From an uncultured bacterium (GTDB taxonomy: Bacteria > Bacillota > Clostridia > Oscillospirales > Acutalibacteraceae): DNA of 20,310 bases. The stretch spans positions 1-20,310 of the forward strand of contig CAJMRT010000037.1 of NCBI GenBank assembly GCA_905215855.1. The letters are read 5' to 3'. Below the pieces are notes generated by a model. It had not been told where the DNA came from and searched no databases. It saw only the letters and a program-made list of their open reading frames with translations. Numbering within the stretch: the first letter of the stretch is position 1; every line of letters starts with the position of its first letter. The translations under genes were made by a program, and so were the position numbers. Positions 1 to 5,714 of this stretch are shown here, piece after piece.

Positions 1-1138
1 TGCCCCAATGCGGCCAGTTGTGAGCCTGGAAAACTACTTCGGCTTTATCTCCGAAAAGCTCCTTTGCCTCCATAATGTACTGCGCCCACGCATTGCCGTC
101 ACGAACCTCTGCGCCTCTGAGTGTGTAGAGGTTGTGCATTGTGCCGGAACAGTTTTCAGCCATCCACAACGCCTTATATTTTGGAACATAGGTATTCATC
201 TCGGCAGGCGATTCTGTGTCGGGAGTAAGCTGGAACACCATTTCAACACCGTCAACCTTGATGGTTTCGGTAGCTTTCTTTACCTCATAAGACGGTGAAA
301 TGTATGTTGTTGTGCCGTTTGAAGGGGTAAGACCGATACCTACCGACAAACTGCCCTTACCGCCCTTATCAAGCAATGATCCGTACTGAAAGTTGGTTCT
401 GCGTTTCATTGCGTTTCCTGCAAAAACATTTTCTTCCATAACAGCCTTTTCGTAGCCTTCGGGAACGATAATGAGCGTTTTGCCGGACTTAATCTGCTCG
501 TCAAGCGGAAGTGATGAATCGGCAACATCCTTTTCGTCAATAAGTCCGCCGATACCGCCGTAGTGGTCAATGTGAGCGTGGCTTACAACAACAGCGGCAA
601 TATGCGCCTTGCCGAACTTTGATTCAAGAAGTTCAAGCGCCGCCTTTGCAGTTTCGGAGCTTGTTGTACAGTCAAAAACAATCCAGCCGTTGTCGCTCTT
701 TACAAAGGTTACATTCGCAACATCGTATCCTCTGACCTGATAAACACCGTCAACAACTTCAAAAAGTCCGTAGAGCGAGTTAAGCTCCGTGTTTCTCCAA
801 AGGCTTGGGTTTGCACTGTCGGGAGTTGACGAGTTTCTGATAAAGTCATATGCTGTCTGGCTCCATGCAACTGTGCCGTTCTCGGTTTTGATTTCGAGTT
901 TGTCGGGTGCTGTTATAAAGCCCTTTTTTGCAAATTCCTTTTCCTGTTCATCGGAAAAGTCAAGTGTCTTATACACCTGCGCGTTTTCGTCAGCCGTATA
1001 TTTTGACGCGTCCTTTACATCGCTGTTGAATTTTGCGGATGTACTGCTGTCGCTCTGCTGACATCCGCAAAGTGCAGACGAGGCAATCAATGTTGCCGCC
1101 AAAGCAAGGCAAAGCCCTGTTTTCTTTTTGTTAATCAT
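1..1138 (-). CDS. Alkyl/aryl-sulfatase, metallo-beta-lactamase fold lipoprotein (3' end cut by window)
   Basis: The minus strand is open from an ATG at 1138 to the left edge, giving 379 codons with no stop, so the C-terminus is outside the window. Residues 1-25 form a lipoprotein signal with lipobox LCGC (acylated Cys26), followed by a Ser-rich linker, so the product should be anchored outside the membrane. The SdsA1/BDS1 alkylsulfatase signature is clear: metal motif HAHIDH at 187-192, then AEMNTY (Glu313), WMAEN (Glu329), the family hallmark HNLYTLRGA near 335-343, and QAHNWPHWG at the visible end (His373). Known members hydrolyse alkyl sulfate esters through a two-metal centre and continue into dimerisation and SCP-2-like domains, which would lie beyond base 1. 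An RBS CGGAGG at 1153-1148 supports the start. The gene is divergent from a LytTR two-component operon that may control it. The actual substrate is unknown. Confidence 0.88.
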   Translation of the reverse strand, partial: MINKKKTGLCLALAATLIASSALCGCQQSDSSTSAKFNSDVKDASKYTADENAQVYKTLDFSDEQEKEFAKKGFITAPDKLEIKTENGTVAWSQTAYDFIRNSSTPDSANPSLWRNTELNSLYGLFEVVDGVYQVRGYDVANVTFVKSDNGWIVFDCTTSSETAKAALELLESKFGKAHIAAVVVSHAHIDHYGGIGGLIDEKDVADSSLPLDEQIKSGKTLIIVPEGYEKAVMEENVFAGNAMKRRTNFQYGSLLDKGGKGSLSVGIGLTPSNGTTTYISPSYEVKKATETIKVDGVEMVFQLTPDTESPAEMNTYVPKYKALWMAENCSGTMHNLYTLRGAEVRDGNAWAQYIMEAKELFGDKAEVVFQAHNWPHWG

Positions 1139-1188
1139 AGAATATTTCCTCCGTTTTTTAGCCGTTCATGATTTTTTGTTTAAGCTGA

Positions 1189-1217
1189 ATTATAATAAAT
1201 AATTGTCATTTAGTCCA
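1189..1217 (-). promoter_or_regulatory. Candidate promoter of the alkyl-sulfatase gene
   Basis: On the minus strand a perfect TATAAT (1194-1189) lies 17 bp downstream of TGGACT (1217-1212), a 4/6 match to the -35 consensus. Its -35 element is only 5 bp from the direct repeat at 1222-1255, a geometry typical of an activator-dependent promoter. Confidence 0.5.
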
Positions 1218-1221
1218 TACA

Positions 1222-1255
1222 TTTGGCACAAAGTGAAAAATTTTGGCACGAAATG
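1222..1255. promoter_or_regulatory. Direct repeat with 20-bp period, candidate LytTR regulator binding site
   Basis: TTTGGCACAAAGTG (1222-1235) is followed by TTTGGCACGAAATG (1242-1255): 12 of 14 positions are identical, with repeat starts exactly 20 bp apart, about two helical turns. LytTR-domain regulators such as AgrA and VirR bind pairs of direct repeats roughly 21 bp apart, usually just upstream of -35. The pair lies between the divergent promoters of the sulfatase and of a LytTR response regulator. Assignment to that regulator is inferred from position and spacing; the half-site does not closely match the AgrA consensus. Confidence 0.55.
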
Positions 1256-1285
1256 CAAATTAAAGTCACTATTTGCGATATTATG

Positions 1286-1294
1286 TGATACAAT
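1286..1294 (+). promoter_or_regulatory. Extended -10 element of the two-component operon
   Basis: TGATACAAT (TG at 1286-1287, hexamer TACAAT at 1289-1294) is an extended -10. No good -35 hexamer lies 16-18 bp upstream, consistent with a promoter needing an activator at the direct repeat, which would sit at about -46 to -79. The 5' untranslated region would be near 20-25 nt. Confidence 0.5.
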
Positions 1295-1323
1295 AAGATT
1301 GATAATTATGCAGGAGGTACGGT

Positions 1324-2046
1324 ATGAGGATTGCAATAGTTGATGATTGCGAAAATGAGCGAAATGAACTTTGCAAAAGACTTTCTCAAAGCTCATTTTC
1401 AAGGTCATATGATATTGAAATTTGCGAATATAACAGCGGAACGGATTTTCTGAATGAGGCAATGCAGAACAGATTTGACCTTGTTTTTATGGATATATAT
1501 ATGGAAAAGGAAAACGGAATAGACGCCGCCCAAAAGCTGAGAGAGTTTGACAGGAACTGTCTTCTTGTCTTTACCACCACATCAACCGACCATGCGCTTG
1601 ATGGGTTTAGGGTTCGGGCATTGCACTATCTTGTTAAGCCGTACAGCAATGACGAGCTTGATATGCTGCTTGATGAGATTTCGCATAAAATTTCCGTTGA
1701 AGAAAAATGCATTGAAATATCCTCTGCAAGTGACTCATTGCGTGTAAAGCTTTGCGACATTTTATATGCCGAGCATTTTAAGCACTGCATACATATTCAT
1801 TGTACGGACAAATCCGAAAAGTCTGTGCGCAGTACATTTGCCGAATTTGTAAGGCTGTTTGATGACGGAGATAATTTCTTTGTGTGCAACCGAGGAATCA
1901 TAGTAAATCTTGAGCATATCAAAGATATGAACAGCAATGAATTTGTTCTTGACAACGGTGAAAGAATCTCCATAAGTCGAAGTCTTGTAAAAAGCGCAAA
2001 AAGCACCTTTGGCGAATATATTTTCGGCAGGAGGGATTTGCATTGA
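1324..2046 (+). CDS. LytTR-family response regulator (AgrA/VirR-like)
   Basis: This 240-residue protein has a receiver domain (about 1-120) and a LytTR DNA-binding domain (about 140-235). Receiver residues are all present: acidic pair Asp7-Asp8, phosphoacceptor Asp57 in FMDIYM, Thr84-86, and Lys105 in LVKPY. The C-terminal half has the LytTR pattern, including FFVCNRGIIVNLEHI and LDNGERISISR. Such regulators are phosphorylated by a HPK10-type kinase and bind pairs of direct repeats. The start is fixed by AGGAGG about 7 bases upstream of the ATG. The 3' end overlaps the kinase start (TTGA overlap), so the two are translationally coupled. The direct repeat at 1222-1255 suggests autoregulation and control of the divergent sulfatase. 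No AgrB/AgrD-type peptide gene is visible nearby. Confidence 0.93.
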   Translation: MRIAIVDDCENERNELCKRLSQSSFSRSYDIEICEYNSGTDFLNEAMQNRFDLVFMDIYMEKENGIDAAQKLREFDRNCLLVFTTTSTDHALDGFRVRALHYLVKPYSNDELDMLLDEISHKISVEEKCIEISSASDSLRVKLCDILYAEHFKHCIHIHCTDKSEKSVRSTFAEFVRLFDDGDNFFVCNRGIIVNLEHIKDMNSNEFVLDNGERISISRSLVKSAKSTFGEYIFGRRDLH

Positions 2047-3356
2047 CAAATGTTTTCTGCCCGATGATTGAACTCGGTGCAATAATACCGGGGACTGTTC
2101 TTGCATATTTCCCGATAAAAAAACATCTCAAGGTATCAAGGCTCAGGCTGTTTCCTGTGATGATTTTATCACTTGCGTGCCTTTGCGCATTGTGCGGTTT
2201 TGTTTGTTACAGATACAATCTGAAATCGTTTGTACTTGCAATACCGATAGTGCTTGCTCTTTCGGCAGCATACTGTTGTTCACTCAAAACATCCATGTGG
2301 AAATCGGTGAGTGTGTTACTTGCAGTATGCGGAGTGTTTGCCTGCATTGCGAGCATTACACGGGCGGTTGATTTGATAACATTTCCGCAGAACACAACGC
2401 CGTGGTTTGAAATTAAATCAGCTGTGCTGTTCAATATTCTATGCTGGATGTTTGTAATTCTTGCATGGTATCCTGCAACACACGGTGTGAGTGAACTGCT
2501 CGATGATGAAAACATTGCCCAGACATGGTATGTATTCTGGATTTTACCGATAATATTCATCTTGCTCAACTTTTTTATAATCCCATGGAATCCTAACATT
2601 CTCCATACAGGAAGAATTATGCAGGGTTACATTGTTATCAGCGTATCACTTCTTGTGCTGTTGCTCATTTTCTACGCTTTGCTGTATTTTATTGCAAAAA
2701 GTCTGAACCGCAATAACAAACTTGCTCAGAAAAATCAATTTTTGAATATGCAGAGGGCACAGTATGACGCATTAAAAGGTGCTATAGAGGAAACTCGTCA
2801 GGCACGGCATGATATGCGACATCACTTTGCCGTACTTAATGCTCTTGCCGAGCAAAAGAACTGGGAAGAACTTGAAAAATATCTTTCATCAGCATCGCAG
2901 AATATTCCCGATACAGAGCTTGTACTCTGTAAAAATCACGCTGTTAATGCGATTATCGGGCATTATTATTCAAAATGCAAGGGCAACGGTATTCCACTCA
3001 AACTTAAAATTGACCTTCCCGAAAACTTGACAGTTTCGGAATCCGATATCTGCCTTGTAATCGCAAATTTGCTTGAAAACGCATTTGAGGCGAGCATGAA
3101 GCTTGACAGAGATAAACGGCGGATTAAAATGTATGCTCATCCTCATTCGGACAGCATTATTCTTGTTTCCGTGGAGAATGCTTTCAACGGCGATATTACC
3201 GAAAAAAACGGTATTTTCGGATCATCAAAGCGAAACGGTGACGGTATCGGTACGCAGTCGATACGCAGAATTGCCGAAAAAAGCGGCGGTTATTGCAGGT
3301 TTTCGCATGAGAACGGAATTTTTAAGGCGGATGTTATGTTACACAGTCAAAACTGA
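2043..3356 (+). CDS. AgrC-like (HPK10) sensor histidine kinase with GHKL ATPase
   Basis: The protein has 437 residues from a TTG start. The N-terminal half (about 8-215) is hydrophobic, with roughly six membrane segments, followed by a charged linker (about 220-250). The H-box is RHDMRHH, with His256 the phosphoacceptor, in the style of AgrC-family kinases. The ATPase domain shows the N-box NLLEN (Asn342, Asn346) and G-box GDGIG (399-403). The TTG is preferred because GGAGGG at 2030-2035 is 7 nt upstream and the TTG overlaps the regulator's TGA; the first in-frame ATG is seven codons later and has no RBS. Sensors of this topology usually detect extracellular peptides or envelope signals; the ligand is unknown. 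A bidirectional terminator follows. Confidence 0.92.
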   Translation: MTNVFCPMIELGAIIPGTVLAYFPIKKHLKVSRLRLFPVMILSLACLCALCGFVCYRYNLKSFVLAIPIVLALSAAYCCSLKTSMWKSVSVLLAVCGVFACIASITRAVDLITFPQNTTPWFEIKSAVLFNILCWMFVILAWYPATHGVSELLDDENIAQTWYVFWILPIIFILLNFFIIPWNPNILHTGRIMQGYIVISVSLLVLLLIFYALLYFIAKSLNRNNKLAQKNQFLNMQRAQYDALKGAIEETRQARHDMRHHFAVLNALAEQKNWEELEKYLSSASQNIPDTELVLCKNHAVNAIIGHYYSKCKGNGIPLKLKIDLPENLTVSESDICLVIANLLENAFEASMKLDRDKRRIKMYAHPHSDSIILVSVENAFNGDITEKNGIFGSSKRNGDGIGTQSIRRIAEKSGGYCRFSHENGIFKADVMLHSQN

Positions 3357-3372
3357 ATTTAAACATTATTAA

Positions 3373-3408
3373 AGGGAAGAAACCATTTCGGCTTCTTCCC
3401 TATTTTTT
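3373..3408. terminator. Bidirectional terminator between kinase and amide hydrolase genes
   Basis: AGGGAAGAA (3373-3381) pairs perfectly with TTCTTCCCT (3393-3401) around an 11-nt loop, followed by a seven-T tract on the plus strand. The minus-strand hydrolase ends inside that T tract (stop at 3410-3408), so both converging genes use this hairpin; the minus-strand U tract is weaker. Confidence 0.85.
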
Positions 3409-4430
3409 TATTCCGTAATTTTATTTTCCTTTAGCGAATATTTTGTCACCGTGTTCCAATCTCGGCGGATTGAAATATCTGCGGTAAGATTTGTGTTGTC
3501 ATAAACAATCGACCATTGAGTATTGCTTGTTATGTCGTTCGGATTCGGTGCTTGAGATGCCGAAACAAGAGCCTCCCACGCTGTTTCTTTTGTATAGCTA
3601 TTATTCTTTTCGAGAATATTGATTATCTTATCATACCGCTCTCTGCCGTGACCGTAAACACCGTTTTTCTGATAAGGCTTTACAAAATTTTTGTACATCA
3701 CAAAAAAGTTTGTAACGGCAGGCGATTTTGTAACAACAAGCTTTCGGTCATCGCTGTTGCAATCGTACTCAATAACACGACCGTCACCGTTTGAATCGGT
3801 AACATAAAAGTGATAATCTCTTCCGCTTGAGGCGAACATATCGTATTTTTCAAAAAGTGTAACCGCCTCTTCGGTTGACGCAGCTCTGTCAAGTATAAGA
3901 CGGATTGCAAGCGTTGTGGCGATAACAGGCTTTCCGCTTTGCTGACGGACGGGCTTGCTGTCAAGTGTGAGAACTGCGATTGACACGCCCTTTTCATTGA
4001 TTCCGTCAAGGCTGATAAACGGTGAGAGCAAGGTTGCAATCCTTGTTTCATCACTCAACTCGGGGTTGTTTGCACCTACATTATCAAGTGCCGCAAACGC
4101 AACCGACCTGTAGCCGTCCTTTGGCGAACAATATACAAGCATTGACGAGGTGTCGTTCTTGAAATCATAGTTTCGCCCCATCATTACGCTGTCGGGATTT
4201 TTCATTGTAAAGGCACTGCACCCGAAATTCGGCATTTTAAGATTGACGGGATAATCAGGCAGAACCTCCTGCAAAATTGCACCGAGAGCCGACTCATCAT
4301 CAAAAATCCCTCTGTCAATGATTTTATCAATGCTGTAATCGTAGTATATATCCATTTTATAAAGGTTAAAATCGCTGTAATCGGTCAGCTTTTTAACAGA
4401 ATCAAGTGTATGCTTTCTTGCGTCAATCAT
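3408..4430 (-). CDS. Ntn-type linear amide C-N hydrolase (choloylglycine hydrolase / peptidase C45-like)
   Basis: This 340-residue protein shows the linear-amide hydrolase core: FGCSAF (Cys71) followed by GRNYDF (Arg86, Asp89), then ISLDGINEKGVSIAVL around 135-155 and later Ntn-fold segments. In this superfamily (penicillin V acylase, choloylglycine hydrolase, acyl-CoA:6-APA acyltransferase) the conserved Cys becomes the N-terminal nucleophile after removal of a leader. Here 70 residues precede it, so cleavage between Gly70 and Cys71 would be expected. There is no signal peptide, so it should be cytoplasmic. AAGGAGGA at 4444-4437 fixes the ATG. It is a single-gene unit with its own promoter and a shared terminator. 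The substrate could be a bile acid amide, N-acyl amino acid, beta-lactam or peptide; the internal Cys argues against a classical bile salt hydrolase, where the Cys is residue 2. Confidence 0.82.
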   Translation of the reverse strand: MIDARKHTLDSVKKLTDYSDFNLYKMDIYYDYSIDKIIDRGIFDDESALGAILQEVLPDYPVNLKMPNFGCSAFTMKNPDSVMMGRNYDFKNDTSSMLVYCSPKDGYRSVAFAALDNVGANNPELSDETRIATLLSPFISLDGINEKGVSIAVLTLDSKPVRQQSGKPVIATTLAIRLILDRAASTEEAVTLFEKYDMFASSGRDYHFYVTDSNGDGRVIEYDCNSDDRKLVVTKSPAVTNFFVMYKNFVKPYQKNGVYGHGRERYDKIINILEKNNSYTKETAWEALVSASQAPNPNDITSNTQWSIVYDNTNLTADISIRRDWNTVTKYSLKENKITE

Positions 4431-4474
4431 AATGTATCCTCCTTAAAACAGGGTGTTTTCAACGCAATAATAGC

Positions 4475-4503
4475 ATAATATTTCAATTTTTTCAACAATT
4501 CAA
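4475..4503 (-). promoter_or_regulatory. Promoter of the amide hydrolase gene
   Basis: On the minus strand TTGAAT (4503-4498), a 17-bp spacer and TATTAT (4480-4475) form a good sigma-A type promoter about 45 bp upstream of the start codon. Confidence 0.6.
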
Positions 4504-4691
4504 AAATAGTTTTCTGCAATTTTTCAATATTTTCAGTTTTTTAGACCGTAAATTTTTCTGCAAAATGAATTATTTCTCCTTAAACATACATACGGTCATA
4601 CGGTATTTTTTTCCAAAATAATTTCCATATATTTTATGACACAAAATTCGACAGAATGTTGCATAAGACACACGCAAAATTCATTTGACCG

Positions 4692-4719
4692 TTGAATTTT
4701 TTTAAAATAAAAATATAAT
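4692..4719 (+). promoter_or_regulatory. Promoter of the acyl-chain operon
   Basis: TTGAAT (4692-4697), a 16-bp spacer and a perfect TATAAT (4714-4719). Transcription would start near 4726, leaving a very short leader before the GAGGG ribosome binding site at 4732-4736. A GACCGTT copy of the intergenic repeat overlaps the -35. Confidence 0.65.
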
Positions 4720-4744
4720 ATTTTAAAAAACGAGGGTAAAGAGT

Positions 4745-5431
4745 ATGGAGTACAATTATCATAAAAATGCAGGAGAGCTTGCATTCATAAAATTTGTAAA
4801 AGGTCTTGTACATCTTCTTATTCGCCCTAAGGTTGAATGGAAGGACAAGAGCCTTAAAAAGAGCCTTAAGGGCAAGCCTGTTGTGTTTGTATGTAACCAC
4901 ACTCACCACTTTGACGGAGTTGTGATAAGCTCTGTACTCAGCAGATACAAGCCGTATATGCTTGTTAAAAAAAGCTGGTACGACAAGAGCGGAACAGGTT
5001 CGTTTATCCGAATTTGCCGCAGTATTCCCGTTGACTTTGACACCATGGACACAAACTGGTATGCGCAAAGTGAGGGTGCAGTTGAAAACGGATATTCAAT
5101 GCTTATCTTCCCCGAGGGCGGAATTGCGAGAGAGGGCAAAATGCTCCCGTTCAAGCCCGGTGCAGCATTGCTTGCGGCAAAAAAAGGGCTTGACATAATC
5201 CCGATTGCATCTTTGGGTGAGTATAAAATTCTTTTCGGAAAAAGGCAGAAAATTTTAATCGGCAATCCGATAAAATCCGAATGTCCCGAAAATGTCCGCT
5301 GCTCAAAATATGCAAAAGAAATAAGCACCGAAGCCGAAAAGCAGGTCAAAAAACTTTATCTTGAGCTTGAAGAAAAATACGGCAAGGGCAAGGTTTATTA
5401 CAAAGAAGATTTTTCTTCGGAAAATTTATAA
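4745..5431 (+). CDS. PlsC-like lysophospholipid / 1-acylglycerol-3-phosphate acyltransferase
   Basis: This 228-residue protein belongs to the LPLAT family. The catalytic NHX4D motif is NHTHHFD (His52, Asp57). FPEGG (122-126) is the glycerophosphate-binding motif, and PFKPGAALLA (about 135-145) is the usual third block. There is no strong N-terminal membrane helix, only a moderately hydrophobic stretch around 12-27, so the enzyme is probably peripheral to the membrane. Family members move acyl groups from acyl-ACP or acyl-CoA to glycerophospholipids, and relatives occur in aryl-polyene and other acyl-assembly clusters. It is the first gene of the operon, 39 bp before the acyl carrier protein gene, so it may unload or attach the chain built by the downstream enzymes (inferred). 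It could instead be an ordinary phospholipid enzyme. Confidence 0.85.
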   Translation: MEYNYHKNAGELAFIKFVKGLVHLLIRPKVEWKDKSLKKSLKGKPVVFVCNHTHHFDGVVISSVLSRYKPYMLVKKSWYDKSGTGSFIRICRSIPVDFDTMDTNWYAQSEGAVENGYSMLIFPEGGIAREGKMLPFKPGAALLAAKKGLDIIPIASLGEYKILFGKRQKILIGNPIKSECPENVRCSKYAKEISTEAEKQVKKLYLELEEKYGKGKVYYKEDFSSENL

Positions 5432-5470
5432 TAAAATCAAAAAATCAAATTTTTAAGTGAGGTAATTAAA

Positions 5471-5713
5471 ATGAACAATGCTATTGCAGATCAGATTAAG
5501 GAAATGCTCGTAGAAAACCTTAGAATTCCCGAAAACATTCTTACATACGATTCAGAACTTTTCGGTGACGAAATCGGTCTTGACTCAATCGACTCAATCG
5601 AAATCGTTGCAGGCATCGACACACTTTTCGGTATTGATATGACAGGTGCAGACCGTGAGCACTTCCAATCAATCAGAGCACTTACAGAATATGTAGAAAG
5701 CAAGCAGGGTTAA
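5471..5713 (+). CDS. Acyl carrier protein
   Basis: This 80-residue acidic protein has the four-helix ACP pattern. The phosphopantetheine site is GLDSIDSIEIV, with Ser39 as the attachment residue (DSL-type motif with Ile in place of Leu). GTGAGG at 5457-5462 precedes the ATG. The stop codon is one base before the start of the ketosynthase gene, whose RBS lies in this gene's 3' end, so the two are closely coupled. It presumably carries the chain handled by the downstream ketosynthase, ketoreductase and dehydratase. It is probably a pathway-specific ACP rather than the housekeeping one, judged by context only. Confidence 0.93.
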   Translation: MNNAIADQIKEMLVENLRIPENILTYDSELFGDEIGLDSIDSIEIVAGIDTLFGIDMTGADREHFQSIRALTEYVESKQG

Positions 5714-5714
5714 T

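Larger units (their letters stand above)
4431..4744. other. A+T-rich divergent intergenic region with ACGGT-type repeats
   Basis: There is no credible gene in these 314 bases. The region holds the two outward-facing promoters and, between them, a recurring motif: GACCGTA (4544-4550), its inverse TACGGTC (4591-4597), a tandem CATACGGT CATACGGT (4589-4604), and GACCGTT (4687-4693), which overlaps the promoter of the acyl-chain operon. The copies may be operator half-sites of an unknown regulator. Confidence 0.5.

Noticed and set aside
8..298. Plus-strand 96-residue open frame at the left edge
   Set aside because: It lies antisense to the alkyl-sulfatase gene, whose conserved motifs on the minus strand are unmistakable; it has no RBS or family features.
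3408..4430. Classical bile salt hydrolase
   Set aside because: The nucleophile Cys is at position 71 and not 2; membership of the wider linear amide hydrolase family is all that can be supported.
4589..4604. FapR or FabT operator of a fatty acid operon
   Set aside because: The CATACGGT repeats do not match either consensus; kept only as an unassigned repeat.
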